From: REEP01 sp964517265
GTDB lineage: Bacteria > Pseudomonadota > Alphaproteobacteria > Rhodospirillales > Defluviicoccaceae
Assembly (NCBI GenBank): GCA_964517265.1
Contig: CAZFBS010000001.1
Location: forward strand, 186,001-250,000
Reading direction: 5' to 3'
DNA: 64,000 bases
Shown here: piece by piece, positions 1-7,903 of the stretch
How the letters are laid out: every line of letters starts with the position of its first letter
Position numbering within the stretch: position 1 is the first letter of the stretch
Program-made: the position numbers and the translations under genes
The notes under the pieces: model-generated
What the model saw: only the letters and a program-made list of their open reading frames with translations
Told to the model about the DNA's origin: nothing
Database searches by the model: none

Positions 1-1
1 G

Positions 2-262
2 ATCGGTCGCCGGCTGATCCAGGCTCCGGCCACGCGGCTGGAGGGCAATCCCTATCGCGATTGGATCGAGATGTATGCCTCCGCCGAGTATCAGGATGTC
101 GCCGCCGCCCACATCGTGCAGATGGACCGGCTGATGGACCGGCTGATGGAGCGCCGCGGAGGCCCCGGCCGGATCGCCTCGCTGGAGGCTGTCTTCCGTC
201 AGGCGACGCGCCTCGAAGAAGCTTTCTGGCAGATGGGACTAACAACGTGCGCGCCCTCCTGA
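2..262 (+). CDS. tenA: TenA/thiaminase II family protein, 3' part only
   Basis: This is the C-terminal part of a TenA-like protein; the reading frame is open from the first bases of the window, so the 5' part lies outside. About 86 residues are visible. The motif NPYRDWIEMYAS followed by helical sequence and EEAFWQMG near the end is typical of the TenA C-terminal helices (known family: aminopyrimidine hydrolases in thiamin salvage). The catalytic residues of the N-terminal half cannot be checked. It ends about 130 bp before nnrS on the same strand. Confidence 0.8.
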   Translation: MGRRLIQAPATRLEGNPYRDWIEMYASAEYQDVAAAHIVQMDRLMDRLMERRGGPGRIASLEAVFRQATRLEEAFWQMGLTTCAPS

Positions 263-396
263 GGTTCGTATGTCGGCCCTCTTTCGCGAGCCGGGTGCGG
301 CAAACAGCGACGGCTGGGGCGTGTTTCTTCCGCGACGGGACAAAGGTCAACGACAACGGCCAAGCAACCGGACATTCCAGAGGAGGCGTCTAGACA

Positions 397-1665
397 ATGG
401 CACACACACCCGTGCCGCGGTACAGGCGGACGGCAGGTCCGGCGCTGCTGAGCCAGGGGTTCCGGCCGTTCTTTCTGCTGGCGGCTCTCTGGGCGCTGCT
501 GGCCCTCGTTCTCTGGCTGATGGCGTTCTGGAACTGGCTGAACATTCCGACCGCCTTCGATCCGATCGCGTGGCACATCCATGAGATGCTGTTCGGGTTC
601 GTCGGGGCTGCCATTGCCGGATTCGTACTGACGGCGATTCCCAACTGGACCGGGCGCCTGCCGCTCCAGGGCTGGCCCCTGCTGGGCCTTGTGATGCTGT
701 GGGTGGCGGGACGCGCGGCCGTCGCCTTCTCGGCCTTGATCGGCGTGGTGCCGGCGGCGGTGATCGATGTCGCGTTTCTTGCGGTTCTCGGTGCGGTGGC
801 GGCGCGCGAAATTATCGTCGGCAAGAACTGGCGCAACCTTCCGATCGTCGCCGCCCTGGCGCTGCTGGCGCTCGGCAATGCCCTCTTTCATGCCGGCCTG
901 CTGCTGCAGACTGGGGTGGTGGGAGGGTCTGCCGCGAGCGAGCTTGCGTGGCGGCTCGCGCTGAGCGTGGTTGTCATGCTGATCGGCCTGATCGGCGGCC
1001 GGATCATTCCCAGTTTCACCGGCAACTGGCTTGCCAAGCGGGGCGAGGAACGGCCACCGGCTTTCGGCCCGTTCGATACGTTGACCTTGATCGTTACCGG
1101 GACCGCCCTTGTCTTTTGGAGTATTGCCCCTCCGGGTCCGTTGGTCGCCAACGGGCTTGCCTTGGCCGCCCTTGCCAATGCGATGCGTCTTGCGCGGTGG
1201 CGGGGACACCGAACTCTCCCCGAGCCGCTGCTTTGGATCCTCCATCTCGGCTTTGCATGGTTGCCGGTGGGGCTGGCACTCCTCGCCGTCTCCCAGTTGA
1301 CGCCGGAGGTTCCGCAGCCGGCGGCGATTCACGCCCTTACCGCCGGCCTGATGACGGTGATGATCGCAGCGGTGGCGAGCCGCGCTATCCTTGGCCACAC
1401 CGGCAGACCCCTTCACGCCGGGCCGGGAACGGCGGCCGTTTATCTGCTGATCATCGCCGCCGCGATCGCGCGCGTCGGCGGGTCGGTGTGGCCGGATCTT
1501 TACATGGAGTTGCTGGCGCTCTCCGGAGCGTTCTGGATCACCGGGTTCGGCCTGTTCCTTTTTTTGTACGGGCCGATGTTGATTCAGCCGGACCCCCGCA
1601 AGAAGGCGGCGACGCTTCCGTCGCAACCGCAACCGGACAGCGCCTCGCCGCAGACCCGCCAATAA
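397..1665 (+). CDS. nnrS: NnrS family membrane protein
   Basis: A 422-residue, very hydrophobic protein with about 12 predicted membrane segments, the usual size for NnrS. The N-terminal block with SQGFRPFFLLAALWA and the following HIHEMLFGFVGAAIAGF and IPNWTGR match the NnrS signature as remembered. NnrS is a haem- and copper-containing membrane protein linked to NO tolerance and normally controlled by NO-responsive NnrR/NNR regulators. The start is supported by an AGGAGG at 381-386, ten bases before the ATG. No clear FNR/NNR palindrome was seen in the 130 bp upstream. norCBQD lies 14 kb downstream, so the two are linked but not in one operon. The C-terminus is a short hydrophilic tail. Confidence 0.92.
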   Translation: MAHTPVPRYRRTAGPALLSQGFRPFFLLAALWALLALVLWLMAFWNWLNIPTAFDPIAWHIHEMLFGFVGAAIAGFVLTAIPNWTGRLPLQGWPLLGLVMLWVAGRAAVAFSALIGVVPAAVIDVAFLAVLGAVAAREIIVGKNWRNLPIVAALALLALGNALFHAGLLLQTGVVGGSAASELAWRLALSVVVMLIGLIGGRIIPSFTGNWLAKRGEERPPAFGPFDTLTLIVTGTALVFWSIAPPGPLVANGLALAALANAMRLARWRGHRTLPEPLLWILHLGFAWLPVGLALLAVSQLTPEVPQPAAIHALTAGLMTVMIAAVASRAILGHTGRPLHAGPGTAAVYLLIIAAAIARVGGSVWPDLYMELLALSGAFWITGFGLFLFLYGPMLIQPDPRKKAATLPSQPQPDSASPQTRQ

Positions 1666-1918
1666 CGGCCAGCGGCCTGTCCTTGAATCGATTCGGGCAT
1701 GGCGAGAACAGTTGGCGCGAGTGCGCCCGGGGAGTGCCGCTCGCGCAGCCGATCCGGCCGTCTCCGTGCGGATGAACGGCTCGCCCGTCACCGGGGCGAG
1801 CGGCCGACGGTGAGACAACAGCAGAACTTCCTGCGAACAAGATACGCGAGAGTGTGGCTCGGTTAACACAATCTGCGCTCGAATCGGATAATAATTACTG
1901 GCAATCGCAGCCGGAGGG

Positions 1919-1946
1919 TTGACCGCGGCGCCAAAGCAGGTAACTT
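1919..1946 (+). promoter_or_regulatory. candidate sigma-70 promoter
   Basis: TTGACC at 1919-1924, a 16-base spacer and TAACTT at 1941-1946 lie in a locally AT-richer part of the 402-bp gap between nnrS (ends 1665) and the small gene at 2068. It would give a leader of roughly 115 bases. Nothing else is recognisable in the gap. Assigned by eye only. Confidence 0.35.
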
Positions 1947-2067
1947 TTGTAGCGCAGGAGCCAGTGATACGCAGAAAACGATCAATGCAAGAAACGTTAG
2001 CGTAATATTATTTCAATAGCCGAACTTGAGGTCGGCACGACCAGATCAGGCGGCAGTGGAGGCTATC

Positions 2068-2256
2068 ATGAAGAGACCCTATCTCAGTTTCAAACCGGAC
2101 ACCGGGGTTAACGGGGCCCCCAATCGGTTCGTGTCGGACTCAGGGGGCGCCGAGCGGGGTGTTCCCGTTGAGGGAAGCGACACGGACGGACGGCAGATGG
2201 AGCAGGGCCCGTTCGATCCGCCCCGGTACTGGCAGTTTTTCCCGGGCACCGATTAG
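2068..2256 (+). CDS. hypothetical 62-residue protein
   Basis: A short reading frame beginning MKRPYLSFKPDTG and ending PRYWQFFPGTD. A GGAGG at 2058-2062 stands five bases before the ATG, a near-ideal ribosome binding site, which is the main support. The protein is polar, rich in Gly, Pro, Asp and Arg, and has no signal peptide or membrane segment. No family recognised. The next gene starts 88 bp downstream on the same strand, so the two may be cotranscribed. A non-coding alternative remains possible. Confidence 0.4.
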   Translation: MKRPYLSFKPDTGVNGAPNRFVSDSGGAERGVPVEGSDTDGRQMEQGPFDPPRYWQFFPGTD

Positions 2257-2344
2257 CCGTTGCCGCGTTCGACTTGGCACCGGCCGGGTACCGCTCCCGG
2301 GTTGAGACGATCCCGGGACGGTCCCGGATGCGTGAGACGGCGTG

Positions 2345-3079
2345 ATGTCGGGTCGAAAGAGCGAGGGCTGCCCGCCGCTGATCACGCGAGAGGTGCGCTG
2401 GTTCTTCGACGGCAGCCTGATCGCGACCAATCCCGCTGTCGCCGACTGGTTTGCCGGGGCGAATGACGGGAGCGCCTTCGTTCGCCCGGTTCACCGTCAT
2501 GAATGGCGGGTGGACTGCTACTTATGTCTGCCGACCACCCGTGATGTCGGCATCAAGCTGCGGCAGGGGCGGTTGGAGATCAAGGGATGCCATGCCCGCG
2601 TGGGCGTTCGCCGGTTGGCCGCGGACGTGGAGGGCGAGGTTTCCTGTTGGACCAAGTGGGCGATCGGCGGTTCTGGCTGGAGCAACGATCTTGAACGGAA
2701 GACGTGTCCTGCCGGGCTGGCCACCCTTCGGATCGCGAAACAGCGTATGCAGCGAAGCGTCCGCCTGACCGATCGTGGATTTTCCGAGGTCACGCCGGGA
2801 CAGGAGGCAGGAGCCGGCTTGCAGATGGAGTTGACACGTTTGCAGGTGGCGGGTGCCGGCGAGGAGCTTTTGCGCGCGGGCGTTCCTCGCAAAGACACGC
2901 ATTGGACACTCGGTTTCGAAGCGTTCCCCGATGGTCTCTTGTGCCGCGCGCTGTTCGAGAACGTCGTGCTGCATCTGCTGGAAGGATGTCCGGCGAGACC
3001 CCTGCGGGCGGCGTCGTCGATGTCCTATCCCGAGTGGCTTCAGCGGCTCGGCGGCGGAGCCGTTTCGTCAGACGGCTGA
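2345..3079 (+). CDS. conserved hypothetical protein, possibly CYTH-like
   Basis: A 244-residue protein with no signal peptide or membrane segment. The N-terminal half begins with REVRWFFDGSL and contains GIKLRQGRLEIKG, an alternating charged/beta pattern that recalls triphosphate-tunnel (CYTH) proteins, where rows of Lys/Arg/Glu line a barrel. This is a weak, remembered resemblance, not a firm assignment. The C-terminal half has GFEAFPDGL and MSYPEWLQ. The ATG at 2345 is chosen over the GTG at 2342; neither has a strong Shine-Dalgarno. It stands between the 62-residue gene and the convergent 46-residue membrane gene, which gives no functional hint. Confidence 0.65.
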   Translation: MSGRKSEGCPPLITREVRWFFDGSLIATNPAVADWFAGANDGSAFVRPVHRHEWRVDCYLCLPTTRDVGIKLRQGRLEIKGCHARVGVRRLAADVEGEVSCWTKWAIGGSGWSNDLERKTCPAGLATLRIAKQRMQRSVRLTDRGFSEVTPGQEAGAGLQMELTRLQVAGAGEELLRAGVPRKDTHWTLGFEAFPDGLLCRALFENVVLHLLEGCPARPLRAASSMSYPEWLQRLGGGAVSSDG

Positions 3080-3120
3080 GAGGCCGTGAGGAAACAGACT
3101 CCGTGCCGAGCCACGGGGCT

Positions 3121-3261
3121 TCAAAACGGTGTGTTACCGACCGTGAAATAAACGACGGTCATGGAAACGACCGCCAGGGAGAGAGAGGTCGCGAGTACGT
3201 ACCGAACGACACCTGTTGTCTCTGCCTGCCGCGCCTGGACTTCGGTGATCTGGGTTTTCAT
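3121..3261 (-). CDS. 46-residue single-span membrane protein
   Basis: A very small gene: MKTQITEVQARQAETTGVVR, then one hydrophobic helix (about residues 20-40) and the end VGNTPF. GGAGG on the minus strand (complement of 3268-3272) precedes the ATG by about seven bases. The pattern of a short charged N-terminus with RQ-E-TG-VRYVL leading into a membrane helix is one I associate with small conserved alphaproteobacterial membrane proteins, but no function is known to me. Longer in-frame starts upstream are less likely because the RBS fits this ATG. It lies downstream of the ggt-like gene on the same strand, beyond a strong hairpin, so it probably has its own promoter. Confidence 0.6.
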   Translation of the reverse strand: MKTQITEVQARQAETTGVVRYVLATSLSLAVVSMTVVYFTVGNTPF

Positions 3262-3339
3262 TATCGAACCTCCACTACAATACGGTCTTTGTGCCGGAAT
3301 AATCCTTGATCGCGACCGTAGTGCCTCTCTTACGACACT

Positions 3340-3365
3340 GCCTGCCGGTTGGTTCACCGGCAGGC
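3340..3365 (-). terminator. 10-bp perfect hairpin after the ggt-like gene
   Basis: GCCTGCCGGT and ACCGGCAGGC form a perfect 10-bp stem around a six-base loop (3350-3355). It lies 55 bp beyond the stop of the minus-strand ggt-like gene and upstream of the 46-residue gene. There is no U-tract on the minus strand, so efficiency as an intrinsic terminator is uncertain; it could also stabilise the mRNA 3' end. Confidence 0.5.
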
Positions 3366-3420
3366 GCGAGAGGAGGTTGTTTTGAAGAGAAAAAGATTCG
3401 GACGAACGTAGGCGGACCCC

Positions 3421-4989
3421 TCAGACAACGAGGGCGTGGCCACCTCGGCGGCTGTCACCGGCGCCGTCCAAGGTTCCATTCCGATCCCTGCTGACAACAT
3501 GGACGCCGCCAAAGAAGAGGTTGCGGTCCTGCCACACGTTCAGCTCGGAGCCCAGGTTCGTCAGCTCCTTCGCATCCGCGCCTTCAAAGCCCGGCTCCAG
3601 GCTGAGGCGGTCGTTCTCGAAATGCATGCGCGGACTCATGACGGCCGCCGGCAACGGCATGCGGTGCAGCAGCAGATTGAGCAGAGTCTGCAAGATGGCT
3701 GTTCGCAATCGGTTGGAGCCACCTGAGCCCAAGGCGAACAAAGTGCCGTCCCGATCGGTCGCCAGGCTCGGAGCCATCATCGAACTCATCCGGCTGTTGC
3801 AGGGCCAGTTGTGGAAGCCGAGGGGATTGATGTCCTCCTCTCCCATCATGTTGTTGAGGATGATCGCCGTACCGGGAACGACGTAGCCCGATCCCTCGCC
3901 GTTGCTGATCGAAAGACTGGCGGCGTTGCCGATGCCGTCGACGACGCTGATGTGGGTGGTGCCGCGCGCAGCCGGGGGATGGCCCGACACCTCGTTGTGG
4001 TAACGCTCGAGCAGGGCCGGGTCGAGCAGCGTATCCGGGGCCGCGCCGGGATCAAGCTCGTGCAGGCGGCTGGCCACGCGGGCCCGATTGGTCGCGGCCA
4101 TGATCCGAGCCAGGCACGCGATGGAGCGGGTGGTGCCGAATCCGAGCGAGGCGAGATCGCTGCGACGAAGGAGTTCCAGCGCGAAGGCGATCAGGATGCC
4201 CCCCGTCGACGGTGGCGGGTTGAAAGAAATCTCTGCCTCGAACGCCGTGCGGGTCAGCGCGCTCCGGCGCTCGACGGCGTAGTTCTCAAGGTCGGCACGG
4301 GTGAGAAATCCACCGCCTGCCGCCGAATCCTCGGCGATGGCGCGGGCGATCTCGCCGCGATAGAACAGATCCTCGCCCTCGATGGCGAGGGTCTCGATCG
4401 CATCGGCCATGTCGGGCAGGCGGAGAATGTCGCCCTCACCGATCCATCCGCCGGAGCCGTGGTTCCGAAGGAACAGGGCGCGCGCCGTCTTTCGGCTGGC
4501 GAGCATCGGACGCAGGATCTGCAGGGTGTAGGCCTGCAGGGCGTCGATCCGAACGCCTTCCCGGGCCAAGGCAAGGGCCGGCTCCACGATCTGCCGCAAC
4601 GGCATGCGGCCGAGATCGCGATGCACCGCGAACAACCCCTTCACCGCGCCCGGGGTCGCGATCGAACCCATTCCGACTTGGAATTCCTGGGTGGCCGGTC
4701 CGAAGTCGGCAACGATCGGGAAGAACTCGATCGTGCTCTCGGGGCGCCGCTGCCATGGGGTCTGGACAAAGAAGTCGTAGACGAGCATGCGATCGGCGAG
4801 GAGGCCGCCGGCGGGCCGAGCCAGCAGGAACCCGCCGCCGCCCAGGGAACAAAGCATCGGCTCGGCGATGCAGGCAGCGCACATCGCCGCCAGGGCTGCA
4901 TCGAACGCATTGCCGCCCTCCGCGAGGATCGCCGCGGCGGCGCGGCTGGTCTCGGGATGACCGGAGGCAACCGCTCCCTTGCTGTTCAT
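3421..4989 (-). CDS. ggt: gamma-glutamyltransferase family protein
   Basis: 522 residues, an Ntn-hydrolase of the gamma-glutamyltranspeptidase family. The N-terminus GAVASGHPETSRAAAAIL and GGNAFDAALAA is diagnostic, as is the GTTHISVVD block: its first Thr, about residue 344, is the expected autocleavage nucleophile, separating a large subunit from a small one of about 180 residues. SNGEGSGY and LNNMMGEED follow as in the substrate-binding region. The protein is somewhat shorter than the roughly 570-residue periplasmic enzymes and has no visible signal peptide, so a cytoplasmic hydrolase/transpeptidase of unknown substrate is likely. It is divergent from hisZ with a 251-bp gap. Confidence 0.9.
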   Translation of the reverse strand: MNSKGAVASGHPETSRAAAAILAEGGNAFDAALAAMCAACIAEPMLCSLGGGGFLLARPAGGLLADRMLVYDFFVQTPWQRRPESTIEFFPIVADFGPATQEFQVGMGSIATPGAVKGLFAVHRDLGRMPLRQIVEPALALAREGVRIDALQAYTLQILRPMLASRKTARALFLRNHGSGGWIGEGDILRLPDMADAIETLAIEGEDLFYRGEIARAIAEDSAAGGGFLTRADLENYAVERRSALTRTAFEAEISFNPPPSTGGILIAFALELLRRSDLASLGFGTTRSIACLARIMAATNRARVASRLHELDPGAAPDTLLDPALLERYHNEVSGHPPAARGTTHISVVDGIGNAASLSISNGEGSGYVVPGTAIILNNMMGEEDINPLGFHNWPCNSRMSSMMAPSLATDRDGTLFALGSGGSNRLRTAILQTLLNLLLHRMPLPAAVMSPRMHFENDRLSLEPGFEGADAKELTNLGSELNVWQDRNLFFGGVHVVSRDRNGTLDGAGDSRRGGHALVV

Positions 4990-5093
4990 CCCGTCGCTCC
5001 ATTGCTCCCGTTCGGTGCGTCACCACCTCGCTGGCTCGGTACCGGCTCCCGCCGCGGAAGTCAACCGACAGTCGGCCGGAGGCTGGCCGGCGG

Positions 5094-5116
5094 CATCCCG
5101 ATTCGGTCTCGGGATG
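5094..5116. repeat. palindromic hairpin, REP-like
   Basis: CATCCCGA and TCGGGATG form a perfect 8-bp stem with a seven-base loop in the gap between the ggt-like gene and hisZ. The right arm and its flank (15 bases, 5107-5121) recur exactly at 4950-4964 inside the ggt-like gene. Alphaproteobacteria carry interspersed palindromes of the CATCCCG/CGGGATG type, so this may be a single copy of one. Its relation to the hisZ promoter is unknown. Confidence 0.4.
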
Positions 5117-5240
5117 ACCGGCGCCGGCCGTTCCCGCTCTTTTTTCTTTGCCGTTTGCGATCTGAACGTCTAGGAAGCGGCCCTGACGCCAGCATGGCGG
5201 TCCCGCAACCCGAACGCTTGAGCGAGCACACCGTTCAGTC

Positions 5241-6398
5241 ATGGCCGAGAAAATCCTGCTGCCTGCCGGAATGGTGGACGTCCTTCCCCCCCATGCAGAC
5301 CGAGAGGCGGCGACGGTCGAGTGTCTGATGGCTTTGTTCGCGAGCTATGGATACGAGCGTGTCAAGCCGCCGCTGATGGAGTTCGAGGAGAGCTTTCTCT
5401 CCGGTGCGGGCACCGTGCTCTCTTCGCAGGCGTTCCGTTTGATGGATCCGATCTCACAACGCATGCTGGTGTTGCGGCCGGACATGACCATGCAGATCGC
5501 GCGGATCGCTACCGATCGGCTGGCGCTGGCGCCGCGGCCGCTTCGGCTGAGCTACGCAGGACAGGTGGCGGCCGTGACCGCGACCGAGCTGCGTCCGGCC
5601 CGGCAGGTGGGGCAGGTTGGAGTCGAACTGATCGGGGCCGGCGAGGCGCAGGCGGACGCCGAGGTCATCCTGATGGTCGCCTCCGCGCTTGCGGCGGCAG
5701 GAGCGGCGGGCCTCACCGTCGACTTGGCCATTCCGACGCTGGTGCCGGCACTGCTGTCCGAGGCGGCTGTCGACGAAGCCTCGTATCGGCGTCTGAGGGC
5801 GGCGCTCGACAGGAAGGATATCGCTGGGGTTGCGGAACTGACCCCTCGGTTGGGCGCGGGGCTGACCGGCATCTTGATGGAGATGGTCGCCCTAGCAGGA
5901 CCGTGCGATGCGGCGATGGAGGCGCTGACGGCACTTGATTTGCCGTCGGCCGCGGCGGCCGAGCGGGCGGCTCTGGCTGAGGTCGTCGGGTGCATTCAGG
6001 GCAACGATTTCCGCCCGGCGCTGAGCATTGATCCCGTGGAAAACCGTGGGTTCGAGTATCACAGCGGGGTGACTTTCGCGGTGTTCGCGACGGATGTTCG
6101 CGGCGAGCTTGGCCGCGGCGGCCGCTATCGCGCCGGCAATGCCGCCGATGGCGAGCCGGCGACCGGAGCGACGTTATTCATGGATGCCGTGATGGATGCG
6201 GTGCCGGTCCCGACCGACCGTCGCCGGCGGGTGTATGTGCCTGCGGGGACGCCACCGCCGCAAGGGCGTCTGTTGCGCGAGCGAGGCTGGGTTGCCGTCA
6301 GCGGATTCGATCGCAAAGCCGATGCGGACAGCGAGGCGCGGCGCTTGCAATGCTCCCACGTCCTGGCCGGCGGACAGGTTCGGGCGCTCGTGCCGTGA
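5241..6398 (+). CDS. hisZ: ATP phosphoribosyltransferase regulatory subunit HisZ
   Basis: 385 residues, a catalytically inactive histidyl-tRNA synthetase-like protein that activates short-form HisG in the first step of histidine synthesis. The start MAEKILLPAGMVDVLPPHAD and the class II synthetase core (FEESFLSGAG, LRPDMTMQIARI) support this. Histidyl-tRNA synthetase itself is longer and has an anticodon-binding domain, absent here. NRGFEYHSGVTFAVF and GRGGRYRAG correspond to the synthetase motif region. It sits 31 bp upstream of purA, a pairing common in Rhodospirillales as remembered, and is probably cotranscribed with it. hisG is not in the window. Confidence 0.93.
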   Translation: MAEKILLPAGMVDVLPPHADREAATVECLMALFASYGYERVKPPLMEFEESFLSGAGTVLSSQAFRLMDPISQRMLVLRPDMTMQIARIATDRLALAPRPLRLSYAGQVAAVTATELRPARQVGQVGVELIGAGEAQADAEVILMVASALAAAGAAGLTVDLAIPTLVPALLSEAAVDEASYRRLRAALDRKDIAGVAELTPRLGAGLTGILMEMVALAGPCDAAMEALTALDLPSAAAAERAALAEVVGCIQGNDFRPALSIDPVENRGFEYHSGVTFAVFATDVRGELGRGGRYRAGNAADGEPATGATLFMDAVMDAVPVPTDRRRRVYVPAGTPPPQGRLLRERGWVAVSGFDRKADADSEARRLQCSHVLAGGQVRALVP

Positions 6399-6429
6399 GA
6401 CCGCAACGATATAAACGAGGACAGGCGCG

Positions 6430-7722
6430 ATGACGAATGTGGTGGTAATCGGCTCTCAATGGGGAGACGAGGGCAAGGGCAAGATTGTCGATTGGCTGTC
6501 CGAGCGGGCCGATGTGGTGGTCCGCTTTCAAGGCGGTCACAATGCCGGCCATACCCTGGTGATCGACGGGGTCACCTACAAGCTGAGCCTGCTGCCCTCG
6601 GGGGTGGTGCGGCCGGGCAAGCTGGCGATCATCGGCAACGGCGTCGTGCTCGATCCCTGGGCGCTGCTGCGGGAGATCGAGACGCTGCGCCAGCAGGGGG
6701 TTCCGGTCGGCCCGCACAATCTGCGCATCGCCGAGAACGTGGTGCTGATCCTCAAGCTGCACCGGAAACTCGACGAGGCGCGGGAATTGGCGCTCGGCAA
6801 GCTGAAGATCGGAACCACCGGCCGCGGCATCGGCCCGGCGTACGAGGACAAGGTCGGCCGGCGCGCGATCCGGCTCGGCGATCTGACGGACCCGGATGTT
6901 CTCAAGGTCAAGCTGGAGGGGCTTCTCCATCACCACAACGCGCTGCTGCGCGGGCTCGGCATGCCCGAGGAAGACGGCGAGGCGTTGCTGGCAGACCTGG
7001 AAGAGGTCGCGCCCAGCGTGCTGCCCTATGCCGATACGGTCTGGAAGACGCTGGAAGAAGCCCGCCGGTCGGGAGCGCGTATCCTGTTCGAGGGCGCGCA
7101 AGGCACGATGCTCGACATCGATCACGGTACCTACCCTTATGTGACGTCCTCCAATACCGTGGCCGGGCAGGCGGCGGCCGGATCGGGGCTCGGGCTCGGG
7201 GCGCTGGACTACGTGCTCGGGATCACCAAGGCCTATACAACCCGTGTCGGCAGCGGTCCGTTTCCCACGGAGCTGCTCGACGAAATCGGTCGCGGGCTGG
7301 GTGAGCGCGGCCGCGAGTTCGGGACCGTTACCGCCCGGCCGAGGCGCTGTGGCTGGTTCGACGCCGTCCTGGTTCGACAAGCGGTCAAAGTCAACGGCAT
7401 TCGCGGGATCGCCCTGACCAAGCTCGACGTCCTCGACGGCCTCGATACGTTGAAGGTCTGCACCGGCTATCGCCTCGACGGCAGCGCGATCGACTGTCTT
7501 CCTGCGTCCACCAGCCGGCAGGCGCGGGTCGAGGCGGTCTACGAAACGATGGAAGGCTGGCGGGTCAGCACCCGAGGCGCGCGCTCATGGGCGGATCTTC
7601 CGGCCACTGCCGTTAAATACATCCGGCGGATCGAGGAGTTGATCGAGGCCCCGGTCCACCTGCTGTCGACCAGTCCGGAGCGGGAGGACACGATCATGGT
7701 GCGCGATCCGTTCGTCACCTGA
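6430..7722 (+). CDS. purA: adenylosuccinate synthetase
   Basis: 430 residues, the standard length. PurA condenses IMP with aspartate using GTP, the first committed step to AMP. The P-loop-like GSQWGDEGKGK near the N-terminus (residues about 8-18), GGHNAGHT, TTGRGIGPAYEDK, the GAQGTMLDIDHGTYP segment and the STRGARSWADLP region are all characteristic. The ATG follows a purine-rich ACGAGGACAGG. It lies immediately downstream of hisZ, likely in the same transcript. Confidence 0.98.
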   Translation: MTNVVVIGSQWGDEGKGKIVDWLSERADVVVRFQGGHNAGHTLVIDGVTYKLSLLPSGVVRPGKLAIIGNGVVLDPWALLREIETLRQQGVPVGPHNLRIAENVVLILKLHRKLDEARELALGKLKIGTTGRGIGPAYEDKVGRRAIRLGDLTDPDVLKVKLEGLLHHHNALLRGLGMPEEDGEALLADLEEVAPSVLPYADTVWKTLEEARRSGARILFEGAQGTMLDIDHGTYPYVTSSNTVAGQAAAGSGLGLGALDYVLGITKAYTTRVGSGPFPTELLDEIGRGLGERGREFGTVTARPRRCGWFDAVLVRQAVKVNGIRGIALTKLDVLDGLDTLKVCTGYRLDGSAIDCLPASTSRQARVEAVYETMEGWRVSTRGARSWADLPATAVKYIRRIEELIEAPVHLLSTSPEREDTIMVRDPFVT

Positions 7723-7903
7723 ACGACCGCCGGCAGGCCTGTTCGGCTGCTTGCATCCGCGCGTTAACCAATTCTCAGGCAGACCCGCCTTAGCGTTCTC
7801 TTCAGCAGGAGCACACGGGCTTTTTGCGTCCCGGGTAGCGGTGAGCACGGGGGCAGACGGCCTTTAAGGGCTGTCCTGCATCTTTGACGGTTGCACACGG
7901 ATC

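Noticed and set aside
199..1869. Long minus-strand reading frame of 556 codons across nnrS
   Set aside because: It is the antisense of nnrS, highly Arg/Gly/Pro-rich, with no family resemblance; nnrS on the plus strand has RBS and clear motifs.
5138..5150. T-rich run as a terminator with the 5094-5116 hairpin
   Set aside because: The T-run begins over 20 bases after the stem, too far for an intrinsic terminator.
3811..5328. Long plus-strand frame of 505 codons opposite the ggt-like gene
   Set aside because: An antisense frame typical of GC-rich DNA; the minus strand carries the GGT signature and nucleophile.
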